Positions 16,378-25,282 of a DNA stretch of 64,000 bases are shown here, one piece after another. The notes under the pieces were generated by a model that worked only from the letters and a program-made list of their open reading frames with translations, was not told the origin of the DNA and did no database searches. Location: assembly GCF_000429465.1 (NCBI RefSeq), contig NZ_KE386906.1, forward strand, positions 62,001-126,000, given 5' to 3'. Source of the stretch: Algoriphagus vanfongensis DSM 17529 (GTDB lineage: Bacteria; Bacteroidota; Bacteroidia; Cytophagales; Cyclobacteriaceae). Each line of letters opens with the position of its first letter. Position 1 is the stretch's first letter. The position numbers and the translations under genes are program-made.

Positions 16378-16896
16378 ATGCTGGAATCTTTAATCACCTC
16401 AAAGACCCGTTTGAGGCTTCTTGTTAAGTTTTTTGTAAATGATAGAAATCAAAGTCATCTCCGTGGATTGGCTGATGAATTTGGTGAATCTACCAATGCA
16501 ATCCGCAAGGAGCTGAATAACCTGACGCAAGCAGGGATATTGCTCAAACATTCAGAAAAAAACAAGATTGAATATCAGGCGAATACCAAACATCCTTTTT
16601 ATATCAATATCAGAGATATTATTAGAAAGTATTTGGGATTGGATATGCTTTTGGAGCAAATCTTGGATAGGATGGGGGAGGTAGGTCAGGTGGTTTTGGT
16701 AGGAGATTTGTCCAAGGGTATCGATTCCGGCAAGATTGACGTATTGGTCACTGGCACTCCGCTCAATGAAGGATATATCCAGACTTTGACTGAGAGAATA
16801 GAGCAGATGATGGATAGGCGGGTGATTTTCATTTTGGAAAATGAGCGCTACGAAGGTGGAGGATTGGTACTCTATGATAGGTATATAGGGGTATAA
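16378..16896 (+). CDS. Winged-helix regulator with nucleotidyltransferase-like C-terminal domain
   Basis: A 172-aa protein. Residues 1-75 form a winged helix: KTRLRLLVKFF, then the turn and recognition helix GESTNAIRKELNNLTQAGIL, then a wing with IEYQANTKHP. Residues 95-170 contain LVGDLSKGIDSGKIDVLVTG, reminiscent of the nucleotidyltransferase GS...DIDL motif without a clear second acidic pair, so probably a sensor or relic domain. From memory, proteins with this layout often border Bacteroidota polysaccharide loci. It is directly ahead of the first locus and follows a palindrome over its own promoter, so I infer it controls the polysaccharide genes. Confidence 0.82.
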   Translation: MLESLITSKTRLRLLVKFFVNDRNQSHLRGLADEFGESTNAIRKELNNLTQAGILLKHSEKNKIEYQANTKHPFYINIRDIIRKYLGLDMLLEQILDRMGEVGQVVLVGDLSKGIDSGKIDVLVTGTPLNEGYIQTLTERIEQMMDRRVIFILENERYEGGGLVLYDRYIGV

Positions 16897-16945
16897 TTCC
16901 CTGAAGGATTTTAGAATTGTGTGAGGCTTGGTAGGTTCGGTATGG

Positions 16946-16964
16946 GACTGAAAGGGCGAAGCTG
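16946..16964 (+). promoter_or_regulatory. Leader motif, copy 1 (ops-like candidate)
   Basis: The 19-nt sequence GACTGAAAGGGCGAAGCTG occurs 33 nt ahead of the first gene of polysaccharide locus 1. An 18-of-19 match stands at 35280-35298, ahead of locus 2. The position in the untranslated leader, just before the first long biosynthetic gene, resembles that of ops/JUMPStart elements used by RfaH/UpxY-type NusG paralogues; the sequence itself differs from the E. coli ops. Confidence 0.5.
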
Positions 16965-16997
16965 TGCCATCTTATAAAATAATCGCATATTTACTTC

Positions 16998-19640
16998 TTG
17001 ATAGATTTGAAGCATAATTTGAAAAAGAATAACAATACGCTATGGAAATGTCTGTCATTTCTATTGCTGGTTTTTTGTCTAGCTTGGAATGTGGAGGCAC
17101 AGAGCCTTTCGGATATTCCCACCATCAAAGTAGATAATCTCTCGGATGCTCAAATAGAGCAGCTAATCAAGCGAGCGGAGGCAAATGGAATGACATCTAG
17201 CCAATTGGTAGCTTTGGCAAGAGAAAGAGGAATGCCTGCCAGTGAGGCTATGAAACTGAGTCAAAGAATTTCCGAACTTCAAAACTCTGCTGGAGCCTCT
17301 GGAAATAGCGGGACAGTGATGGGGGGGAGGAGTTTGGTCGATCCTCAAGGCGTCGACATGTTTGATTCTTTGCGCAAGTCAGATCCCTATTATGATCTGA
17401 CACCGACTCAGAAGAAGATTTTTGGATATAAATTGTTCCACAACCGGTCACTGGATTTCAGTCCAAGTCTAAATCTCCCGACACCACTATCTTACGTGAT
17501 TGGTGCTGGAGATCAGCTGTTAATAGATATTTATGGGGCTTCACAGCAATCCTATGATTTGACGGTCACCCCAGAAGGCAGGGTTCTTTTTCCCAATATC
17601 GGCCCTGTGCAGGTAGGAGGATCTTCAATTGAGGCAGCATCCGCACGGATCAAGACGAGTTTGTCTCGAATTTATTCTGGACTACAGGGATCTAATCCCA
17701 ATACATTTTTGCAAATAAGACTTGGGAATATCCGATCGATCAAGGTATCCATGGTAGGAGAACTGACCAAGCCAGGAACTTATACGTTACCTTCGTTTGC
17801 TACAGTTTTCAATGCGCTCTATGCCGCAGGAGGCCCAAATGAAAATGGTGCTTTTCGAAATGTTCAGGTGTATAGAAATTCCCGCTTGGCTGCTACGGTG
17901 GATATTTATGAGTTTTTGTCCAAGGGTGATCAGAGTGCCAATATTGTTTTGCAAGACAATGACGTAGTAATAGTACCTCCTGTGCAGGCACGTGTGGAAG
18001 TCATAGGACCAGTCAGGAGAGAAGGTCTTTTTGAAGTCAAACCAGATGAGAGTTTGTCTGATTTGTACGTTTACACGGGTGGATTTCAAAGTACAGCCTA
18101 CCAAGATCGTATTACTGTACGCAGAATAGAAAATAACCAAAGAAAAGTTTTGGATGTTTCGCGGGATGAGTTTGGTTCGTTTTCTCCCAAAGATGGAGAT
18201 GAGATTTTGATAGGAGAGGCCTTGGAGAGATTTACCAATCGGGTTCAAATTGCAGGTTCAGTCAATCGTCCAGGAGAGTTTGCGCTTACTGAATCAGGAC
18301 TTACGGTGAAAGAGTTAGTCAGCAAGGCTGAGGGGGTAAGACCTGAGGCTTTTACCACTAGAGCTACACTTTATCGAACAAGTGATGATTTGACTTTAGC
18401 CGCGGTGCCCCTAGATCTAAAAGGGATTATGGATGGAAGCCAGGCTGATGTAGAGCTGAAGAATGAAGATTTATTATTTGTACCGAGTCGCTATGATATT
18501 CAGGAAGAATATTATGTGAAAGTCTCCGGTGAGGTGAATTTTCCGGGTACTTATCCTTATGCATCCGAAATGACGGTAGGTGATTTGGTGTTGAGAGCTG
18601 GCGGATTGCTGGAATCTGCGAGTAATTCTTCAATAGAAATTGCAAGAAGGGTACGTGATGCAAGCACCGGGAAGATTGCAGAGATTTTGACTTTAAGTAT
18701 TGATGCAAACCTGAAGCTTTCTCCAGAGGAAACCAACACAAGACTGAGTCCTTTCGATCATATTTTCATTCGAAGAAAGCCAGGGTTTGAGCAGGAGCAG
18801 CTGATTACTTTGAGAGGAGAGGTGAAGTTTCCTGGTGACTATGCGATTGCTTCGGCTAATGAGAGGATTTCAGATGTCATTAACAGAGCTGGTGGATTTT
18901 CGGATTTTGCATACCCTAAGGGGGCTAGTTTGATTCGAAGAACTATCTATTTCAAAGGGCAAACTGAAGAAGAAATCAGAGAGGAGAGGTTGAAGGAGAT
19001 GAGAGACAATCTTGATCCAGAAAAGAATAGAAATACAAATGAGGCTGAGCAGATTTTGTATGAAAGAATAGTTGAGAAGCTCGAACAAATAGAGGCACAA
19101 AAGGAACTGGAAGAAAATGAGAGGATGCGGTCTCAGATTTTCGAAGTATCCAATCCTCTAGATAGTATGAGTATGGATTCGACTCTACATGCAAAGCGCT
19201 ATAAGGAAGAAGACCTAGTTGGGATAGATCTGGAATATATCATGAATAATCCAGGCTCTGATGCAGATTTGATCCTATTTGAAGGCGATGTATTGCAGAT
19301 TCCTAAACAACTGCAGACAGTACGAATGGTAGGTGAGGTTTTACTTCCTACTACCACAAGATTTGAAAAAGGGCAGAATCTGAAAGACTATATTTCTAAA
19401 GCAGGGGGGTTTACAGAAGATGCTCGTAGAAGTAAAGCATTTGTCATTTATGCCAATGGAGATGCTGCTCAAACAAAGAATTTTTTGGGACTGAAAAATT
19501 ACCCGAAACTAGAACCAGGTGCTGAGATTGTCGTACCTCGCAAGCCTCAACGTGAAAGAATGAGTGCGGCAGGATGGATTGGTATTGCTTCCAGTTTGGC
19601 GACTTTGGGGATTTTGCTTGAAAGACTAATCACGAATTAA
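16998..19640 (+). CDS. Large multi-SLBB polysaccharide export protein (Wza-like)
   Basis: An 880-aa outer-membrane export protein. A signal peptide (ends near NVEAQS) is followed by a helical region, a Poly_export domain (around residues 160-250, PLSYVIGAGDQLLIDIYG), and a series of SLBB beta-grasp domains (V-GEV-PGTY type repeats at about 250, 335, 415, 510, 600 and 770), ending in a hydrophobic C-terminal helix near 860-877. Wza-type proteins form the outer-membrane channel for polysaccharide. No ATG is available before the signal peptide; the first start candidate in frame is TTG at 16998. It follows a leader motif and opens the first biosynthetic run. A run of seven G (17321-17327) lies early in the gene. 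Confidence 0.9.
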   Translation: MIDLKHNLKKNNNTLWKCLSFLLLVFCLAWNVEAQSLSDIPTIKVDNLSDAQIEQLIKRAEANGMTSSQLVALARERGMPASEAMKLSQRISELQNSAGASGNSGTVMGGRSLVDPQGVDMFDSLRKSDPYYDLTPTQKKIFGYKLFHNRSLDFSPSLNLPTPLSYVIGAGDQLLIDIYGASQQSYDLTVTPEGRVLFPNIGPVQVGGSSIEAASARIKTSLSRIYSGLQGSNPNTFLQIRLGNIRSIKVSMVGELTKPGTYTLPSFATVFNALYAAGGPNENGAFRNVQVYRNSRLAATVDIYEFLSKGDQSANIVLQDNDVVIVPPVQARVEVIGPVRREGLFEVKPDESLSDLYVYTGGFQSTAYQDRITVRRIENNQRKVLDVSRDEFGSFSPKDGDEILIGEALERFTNRVQIAGSVNRPGEFALTESGLTVKELVSKAEGVRPEAFTTRATLYRTSDDLTLAAVPLDLKGIMDGSQADVELKNEDLLFVPSRYDIQEEYYVKVSGEVNFPGTYPYASEMTVGDLVLRAGGLLESASNSSIEIARRVRDASTGKIAEILTLSIDANLKLSPEETNTRLSPFDHIFIRRKPGFEQEQLITLRGEVKFPGDYAIASANERISDVINRAGGFSDFAYPKGASLIRRTIYFKGQTEEEIREERLKEMRDNLDPEKNRNTNEAEQILYERIVEKLEQIEAQKELEENERMRSQIFEVSNPLDSMSMDSTLHAKRYKEEDLVGIDLEYIMNNPGSDADLILFEGDVLQIPKQLQTVRMVGEVLLPTTTRFEKGQNLKDYISKAGGFTEDARRSKAFVIYANGDAAQTKNFLGLKNYPKLEPGAEIVVPRKPQRERMSAAGWIGIASSLATLGILLERLITN

Positions 19641-19676
19641 GAAATCAATATTTATTATTTTCTCCACTAATTACTT

Positions 19677-20996
19677 ATGAAAATAGCAGTAGTAGGAACA
19701 GGCTATGTAGGGCTGGTTTCAGGAGCATGTTTTGCTGATGTAGGAATAGAAGTTACCTGTGTCGATATCGATCAAAAGAAAATCGACAAACTCAAAAATG
19801 GCATTATGCCAATCTATGAACCTGGTCTTGAGGAGATCGTAGTTCGTAATTATAAAAGCGGAAGATTAAAGTTCAGTACTGATCTGGGGGAGGCTATCCA
19901 AGGTGCTTCTGTAGCTTTTATTGCAGTGGGAACACCTCCGGGAGAAGATGGATCTGCTGATTTGAAATATGTATTGGCAGTAGCAGATGAGATTGGTTCC
20001 AAAATGACCGATTACATCGTAGTGGCAACCAAAAGTACGGTGCCTGTGACAACAGGTGAAAAGGTAAGAGGTGCGATCAAGTCCGCCTTGGATCAAAGAA
20101 ATTCCAATTTGGAATTTGCGGTGGCATCCAATCCGGAATTTTTGAAAGAAGGCGCTGCGGTAGAAGACTTTTTGAAACCAGACAGAATAGTGATTGGGGT
20201 GGATGACGAAAGAGCTGAAAAAATCATGCAGCGACTCTACAAACCATTTCAACTCAGCGGAGAGAGGATCATCTATATGGACATCCCATCTGCAGAGATG
20301 ACCAAGTATGCAGCAAATGCAATGCTGGCAACCAAAATATCATTCATGAATGATATTGCGAATCTGTGTGAAAAAGTAGGTGCAGATGCCAACATGGTGA
20401 GAAAAGGTATAGGGTCTGATCCAAGAATTGGCAATAAATTCATTTACCCGGGAGTAGGATATGGAGGTTCTTGTTTTCCGAAAGATGTAAAAGCTATCAT
20501 CCGGACCGGGAGAGAATATGGGCATGAGCTCCGAGTACTACAATCTGTGGAAGATGTGAATGAAGATCAAAAACATGTCTTGGCCAATAAGGTTAAGGCT
20601 CATTTTGGAGAGGATCTTTCAGGGATGACTTTTGCGATGTGGGGACTGAGCTTTAAGCCAAATACAGATGATATGAGAGAAGCTCCTGCGGCCGTTATTA
20701 TTGATGAATTGAGAGCGGCTGGAGCAACAGTAAAAGCTTATGATCCAGTAGCAATGGAAGAAGCCAGGGAGCATTATATTTTTGACAAAGTGACATACTG
20801 CAAGGATGCATACGATGCACTTGTGGATGCAGATGCGCTATTGCTAGTCACAGAATGGTCTGAATTCAGAATTCCGAGTTGGGAAGTAGTAGGGAAACTA
20901 TTGAAGAACAAGGTCATCTTTGACGGTCGAAATATCTATGATAAGAAGTATTTGGATTCACTTGGATTTGTTCATTTTGGTATCGGTTCGAAGTAA
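19677..20996 (+). CDS. ugd: UDP-glucose 6-dehydrogenase
   Basis: A 439-aa dehydrogenase. The N-terminal NAD site is VVGTGYVGLVSGACFADVG; the central domain has the catalytic cysteine Cys266 in GYGGSCFPKDV; and the C-terminal UDP-binding domain includes LSFKPNTDDMREAP. It oxidises UDP-glucose twice to UDP-glucuronate. The GGSCFPKDV motif and length match Ugd/TuaD better than the HexNAc dehydrogenases. It supplies glucuronate or a derivative to the first polysaccharide. Confidence 0.94.
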   Translation: MKIAVVGTGYVGLVSGACFADVGIEVTCVDIDQKKIDKLKNGIMPIYEPGLEEIVVRNYKSGRLKFSTDLGEAIQGASVAFIAVGTPPGEDGSADLKYVLAVADEIGSKMTDYIVVATKSTVPVTTGEKVRGAIKSALDQRNSNLEFAVASNPEFLKEGAAVEDFLKPDRIVIGVDDERAEKIMQRLYKPFQLSGERIIYMDIPSAEMTKYAANAMLATKISFMNDIANLCEKVGADANMVRKGIGSDPRIGNKFIYPGVGYGGSCFPKDVKAIIRTGREYGHELRVLQSVEDVNEDQKHVLANKVKAHFGEDLSGMTFAMWGLSFKPNTDDMREAPAAVIIDELRAAGATVKAYDPVAMEEAREHYIFDKVTYCKDAYDALVDADALLLVTEWSEFRIPSWEVVGKLLKNKVIFDGRNIYDKKYLDSLGFVHFGIGSK

Positions 20997-21004
20997 GTTT
21001 TCAC

Positions 21005-22438
21005 TTGAGTCTTAAGAAAAAAGCCTTCTCTGGTCTTCTATGGAGTTTTTTTCAGCTTTTTGGAGTCCAAGGTATAAATTTCGGGTTGTCCATCATATTG
21101 GCCAGGATACTAGCACCGGAAGATTACGGTCTATTGGGTATGCTGGCCATATTTATGGCTATAGGTCAGTCCCTCGTCAATAGTGGGATGACTTCAAGCC
21201 TGATTCGGACAGCTGAGGCTACTGATGCGGATTATTCTACCGTTTTTTGGCTTAATCTTTTGATCAGTTCTGCTATTTACTTAGTCTTATGCCTAGTGGC
21301 ACCCTGGATAGCTGATTTTTATGATCAGGAGATTTTAACGCCCATAGTTAGAGTCTACTGCTTGTCATTAATTTTTTCGGCATTGTCTATGGTTCAGAAA
21401 GCAAGGCTAATTAAAAAGATGGATTTTAAGACACAGATGCTTGTTTCGATTCCATCACTACTAATCTCAGGTGTCGTAGGGATTTTTATGGCGAAAAATG
21501 GTGGAGGAGTGTGGGCACTCGTGTGGATGAATTTGTGTCAGATTTCCCTGAATTCATTATTTTTTTGGATTCATTCGGGTTGGAGACCCCAATTTACAGT
21601 TCAAAAAGACTTATTGAAAAGGCATTTTGGTTTTGGCTACAAACTGACCTTTGCTGGTATCTTGGAGTCGGTGTTTCGTAATAGTTACCAACTTATGATT
21701 GGGAAGTTTTTTCCTGTGGCAGATCTAGGGTATTATACCAAAGCAGACAATCTCAAGCAGCTTCCGGTTCAAAATATTTCTACTGCCATTGATTCAGTGA
21801 CATTTCCACTTTTTTCCAAAATCCAAAATGAAGATGAAAGGTTGAGAAATGCTTATAAAATAGTGATGCAACAGGTGTTATTTTGGCTTGCTCCTACACT
21901 TACCTTTGCTGGGGTTTTGGCAGAACCGATTTTTGGTTTTTTGCTTTCAGAAAAGTGGATTCCGGCTGCTCCGTATTTTCAGGTTCTATGCGTCATAGGT
22001 ATTTTGTATCCCTTGCACTCTTATAACATCAATATTTTGAAAGTCAAGGGAAGGACTGACTTGATATTATACCTCGAAATTTTCAAGAAGATCCCTTTGA
22101 TTATTGGATTGTGGTTTGCGATTTCTCAAGGGATATTTTTCTTATTATATCTTCAGGTTGGGCTTAATATTCTCTATTTTTTTTTGAATTCTGCCTATTC
22201 AGGTCGCATGATTGGATACTCCACGGGGCAGCAAGTCCGTGATCTATTTCCCATTTTTATAATGGTTGTGTTGGCAGGAGGGCTTGTTTTAGGTCTATAT
22301 ACTTATTTGAATGCCTGGAGCTATTTTCCCTTGATTTGTATTTGTTTTCTATCAGGGTTTGTTTTTTATTTATTGTCTTCATTTTTATTTAATTTGGAAC
22401 CCATTTTATTCATTAAAAAAGAGTTGCTTAAAAAATGA
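21005..22438 (+). CDS. Wzx-type polysaccharide flippase (WzxC/MviN-like superfamily)
   Basis: A 477-aa membrane protein with about 12-14 hydrophobic segments, starting MSLKKKAFSGLLWSFFQLFG at a TTG start only 8 nt after ugd. The LARILAPEDYGLLGM and GYYTKADNLKQLP motifs are typical of the WzxC/TuaB group. These proteins flip undecaprenyl-linked oligosaccharide repeat units across the inner membrane. The stop overlaps the aminotransferase start (ATGA). Confidence 0.9.
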   Translation: MSLKKKAFSGLLWSFFQLFGVQGINFGLSIILARILAPEDYGLLGMLAIFMAIGQSLVNSGMTSSLIRTAEATDADYSTVFWLNLLISSAIYLVLCLVAPWIADFYDQEILTPIVRVYCLSLIFSALSMVQKARLIKKMDFKTQMLVSIPSLLISGVVGIFMAKNGGGVWALVWMNLCQISLNSLFFWIHSGWRPQFTVQKDLLKRHFGFGYKLTFAGILESVFRNSYQLMIGKFFPVADLGYYTKADNLKQLPVQNISTAIDSVTFPLFSKIQNEDERLRNAYKIVMQQVLFWLAPTLTFAGVLAEPIFGFLLSEKWIPAAPYFQVLCVIGILYPLHSYNINILKVKGRTDLILYLEIFKKIPLIIGLWFAISQGIFFLLYLQVGLNILYFFLNSAYSGRMIGYSTGQQVRDLFPIFIMVVLAGGLVLGLYTYLNAWSYFPLICICFLSGFVFYLLSSFLFNLEPILFIKKELLKK

Positions 22439-23514
22439 TTCCTGTAACTAAGCCATTCATGCCTTCACTGACTGAATATCAAAGGTTATTAAAAGGTATA
22501 TGGAAAAGAAATTGGCTTACGAATAATGGCCCTCTTGTCAATGAGCTGGAGATGACTCTCAGAGACTATCTCCGGGTGAGTAATGTACTATATGTATCCA
22601 ATGGGACTATTGCTATTCAAATGGCTATCAAATCATTGGGTATAAAAGGAGAAGTGATTACCACCCCGTTTTCGTATGTAGCTACGACAAGTAGTCTAGT
22701 ATGGGAGGGTTGTACGCCTGTATATGTGGATATAGATCCAGATACTCTCAATATAGACCCATCAAAAATCGAAGAAGCTATCACTAAAAATACCAGTGCG
22801 ATTTTGGCGACTCATTGTTTTGGCAATCCTTGTGATATTCAAGCAATTCAGGAGATAGCTGATCGGTATAGTTTGAAGGTGGTGTATGATGCAGCACATT
22901 GTTTTGCTACGCAATATCAAGGCAAATCGGTCTTTGAATATGGTGATATTAGTACGACTAGTTTTCATGCAACTAAGCTTTTTCATACTGTTGAAGGAGG
23001 AGGGGTATTTACAAAAGATAAAAATCTGGCTGAGCAGCTATCCTATCGCCGAAATTTCGGTCATAATGGGCCTGAGAAATTCAATGGGATAGGTATAAAT
23101 GGTAAAAATTCTGAGCTGCATGCTGCTATGGGACTTCTCAATTTGGGGTATATGGGTCAAATACTGGATAGAAGAAAATCACAGACTGAATATTATCACC
23201 AGATTCTAAGGGATTCCCATCTGAAGTATATCAAATTACAAGATAAGACAGGATTTAATTATGCCTATTTCCCCGTGATTTTTACCAGTGAGGAGGAAGC
23301 TTTGATTACTAAAAAGCTTTTGGAGGATAATCAAATTTTTCCAAGAAGATATTTCTATCCAAGCCTTTCCTCTCTCCCTTATGTTTCAGGCAATACCCCT
23401 ATCTCCGATGATATTTCAGCTAGGATTTTGTGCTTGCCTATCTATCATGAGTTGACTAAAGAAGAACAAGATTTGATAGGGAGATTTGTTTTAAAAGCAT
23501 TAAAGAAGAAATAG
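22435..23514 (+). CDS. DegT/DnrJ/EryC1/StrS sugar aminotransferase (VioA-like)
   Basis: A 359-aa PLP enzyme; the Schiff-base lysine is Lys181 in SFHATKLFHTVEGG. The N-terminal IPVTKPFMPSLTEY and GIWKRNWLTNNGP and the GIGINGKNSELHAAMG segment resemble dTDP-4-amino-4,6-dideoxyglucose transaminases such as VioA. These aminate a nucleotide-linked 4-keto-6-deoxyhexose. The acetyltransferase and WecF-like transferase that follow fit a 4-acetamido-4,6-dideoxyhexose product (Qui4NAc or Fuc4NAc). No rmlA/rmlB gene for the precursor is in the window. Confidence 0.9.
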   Translation: MIPVTKPFMPSLTEYQRLLKGIWKRNWLTNNGPLVNELEMTLRDYLRVSNVLYVSNGTIAIQMAIKSLGIKGEVITTPFSYVATTSSLVWEGCTPVYVDIDPDTLNIDPSKIEEAITKNTSAILATHCFGNPCDIQAIQEIADRYSLKVVYDAAHCFATQYQGKSVFEYGDISTTSFHATKLFHTVEGGGVFTKDKNLAEQLSYRRNFGHNGPEKFNGIGINGKNSELHAAMGLLNLGYMGQILDRRKSQTEYYHQILRDSHLKYIKLQDKTGFNYAYFPVIFTSEEEALITKKLLEDNQIFPRRYFYPSLSSLPYVSGNTPISDDISARILCLPIYHELTKEEQDLIGRFVLKALKKK

Positions 23515-24120
23515 ATGCTGATAGCTGGTGCCGGAGGACATGCTTTGGAAGTTTTGGATGTATGGAAAGAACTTGAACCTCATTTTCAATTTATTTTTTT
23601 CGATGAGATCAACACTGATCAAAACCTTTTGAGGGATATTTATCCGATATGTCATCATCTTGAAGAAGTGAAGGCTATTCTCTCAGTTAAAGATCAATTC
23701 TCACTTGGTGTGGGCTCCCCCGAGGTGCGTAGACGTCTCTATGGGATACTCTGCTCACAAGGCGGAACATTTAGTCCATTGCACGCGGCCTCTGCTCAGG
23801 TTAGTTCGACTGCATCTGGTGAATTTGACGCAATGCCTTTTTCATTTATTGGCCCTGATGTCCAGATAGGACAGGGATCATTGATCAATACTCGGGCTCA
23901 TGTCCATCATGAGTGTTATCTTGGCGAATTTGTAGAAGTGGGGCCTGGAGCTGTGTTGTTGGGCAATGTACATGTAGGGAGTTATTGTAGTATTGGTGCT
24001 GGCGCAGTATTACTTCCCGGGATCAATCTGGGAAACCACATCCGGGTAGGTGCGGGGGCTGTTGTCACTCGGGATTTTCATGCTGGGGCAACAGTCAAAG
24101 GAATCCCTGCCAAAATCTGA
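23515..24120 (+). CDS. NeuD/PglD/VioB-like sugar O/N-acetyltransferase
   Basis: A 201-aa protein with an N-terminal Rossmann-like domain (MLIAGAGGHALEVLDV) and a C-terminal left-handed beta-helix of hexapeptide repeats (from about residue 100, with INTRAHVHHECYLGEFVEVGPGAVL carrying the catalytic His pair, and VVTRDFHAG). Family members use acetyl-CoA to acetylate a sugar, usually the 4-amino group of a UDP/dTDP-4-amino-6-deoxyhexose. Its ATG follows the aminotransferase stop directly. Likely acts right after that enzyme. Confidence 0.9.
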   Translation: MLIAGAGGHALEVLDVWKELEPHFQFIFFDEINTDQNLLRDIYPICHHLEEVKAILSVKDQFSLGVGSPEVRRRLYGILCSQGGTFSPLHAASAQVSSTASGEFDAMPFSFIGPDVQIGQGSLINTRAHVHHECYLGEFVEVGPGAVLLGNVHVGSYCSIGAGAVLLPGINLGNHIRVGAGAVVTRDFHAGATVKGIPAKI

Positions 24121-24124
24121 ACTG

Positions 24125-25282
24125 ATGTCTCAAATACTTCATATTTCTCGCGATAATAAGTTTTTGGATTTTGCCATTAACTGTTTTGAGCAGGTCTGTT
24201 CTGGTGAAAGCTATTACTGGATTCTCGAAAATGAGCATTCCAAAGAACCTGTCACTCACATCAAGTATGAGCAGATCCATCCGATCCAGGTCAAGCAAGC
24301 ATGTAGATTAATCAAAGACCAGAAATTTATCAGCCAATTTAAGACTGTTATTTTTCATGGGATTTCTCCCGTTGAGCAGCAGGTCCTTCAGTCTATTCAA
24401 AGTCAAATCAAGGTCATTTGGTTTGGTTATGGGTTTGATTATTACCCGTTAATAGATTTTTTTATGCAGAAGTACTTGGATAAGAAAACAAAAAAGTACT
24501 GGTATAAAGAAAAAGCAGGATTGGCCAAGTTAGGGTTAAGGCTGAATGAATATCTTCCATTTTGGACTTATTTTAAGTCTAAAAGTCAATTAAAGTTTTT
24601 TGAAAGAGTCGATTACTTTGCACCTGTTCTAGAGCAGGAGTATGACAAAATCAAATCCAAACATCCTAATTTCAAAGCGAAGTATATTGATTGGAATTAT
24701 GAGTTGGGTAAAAATATTTTTGATAGTATAGGAGAGGAATATGTACATGGTACTAATTTTCTCGTTGGAAATAGTGCGTCGATCACCAACAATCATATTG
24801 ATTGCTTTGCTATGCTGAGCAAGCAAAAAGTCGAGTCAAATCGAGTGTTAGTCCCTCTAAGCTATGGATTTCCCAAAAAATTTAAAAAGACCATATTAGC
24901 TGAAGGGTTACAGGGGTTTGGAGATAGGTTTTTGCCTATAGAAGAATTTATACCCTTTGCGGATTATCTTGATCTTCTCAAATCGTGTGGATATGCATTG
25001 TTTGGAAGTATTCGGCAACAAGCCTTAGGAAATATATATATGTGCCTCGCGCTGGGGATCAAAGTTTACCTCCATCCTAGGAATCCAGTTTTGGATGATC
25101 TAAAGAAAAAAGGGTTTCATGTATTTGATTTCCATCAATTTAAACAAGAAAAGGCTTTTCGAGAGCCTATGCCATTGTCATTGCAGCAGGAAAACCGAGA
25201 GCTGATGCGCCAGATGTCATTGGAAGAAAATTACCTTTCAAAAACCAAGAAATTGGTGGAATTGATTCAAACTTTTGAGTAA
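24125..25282 (+). CDS. WecF-like 4-acetamido-4,6-dideoxyhexose transferase (GT56)
   Basis: A 385-aa protein starting at ATG 24125, four bases after the acetyltransferase stop; an earlier in-frame ATG would lie inside that gene. The GNSASITNNHIDCFAML motif, the VPLSYG strand and FGSIRQQALGNIYMCLALG (about residue 297) are GT56 hallmarks, the family of Fuc4NAc transferase WecF that adds this sugar to lipid-linked intermediates of enterobacterial common antigen. With the preceding aminotransferase and acetyltransferase it forms a coherent three-gene block: make, acetylate and transfer a 4-aminosugar. Confidence 0.85.
   Translation: MSQILHISRDNKFLDFAINCFEQVCSGESYYWILENEHSKEPVTHIKYEQIHPIQVKQACRLIKDQKFISQFKTVIFHGISPVEQQVLQSIQSQIKVIWFGYGFDYYPLIDFFMQKYLDKKTKKYWYKEKAGLAKLGLRLNEYLPFWTYFKSKSQLKFFERVDYFAPVLEQEYDKIKSKHPNFKAKYIDWNYELGKNIFDSIGEEYVHGTNFLVGNSASITNNHIDCFAMLSKQKVESNRVLVPLSYGFPKKFKKTILAEGLQGFGDRFLPIEEFIPFADYLDLLKSCGYALFGSIRQQALGNIYMCLALGIKVYLHPRNPVLDDLKKKGFHVFDFHQFKQEKAFREPMPLSLQQENRELMRQMSLEENYLSKTKKLVELIQTFE

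Noticed and set aside
16321..16997. Riboswitch ahead of locus 1
   Set aside because: No known riboswitch core was recognised; the only repeated signals are the palindrome and the 19-nt motif.
24050..24124. Upstream start for the WecF-like gene
   Set aside because: It would overlap the acetyltransferase C-terminus by about 70 nt; ATG 24125 begins at the first conserved strand.
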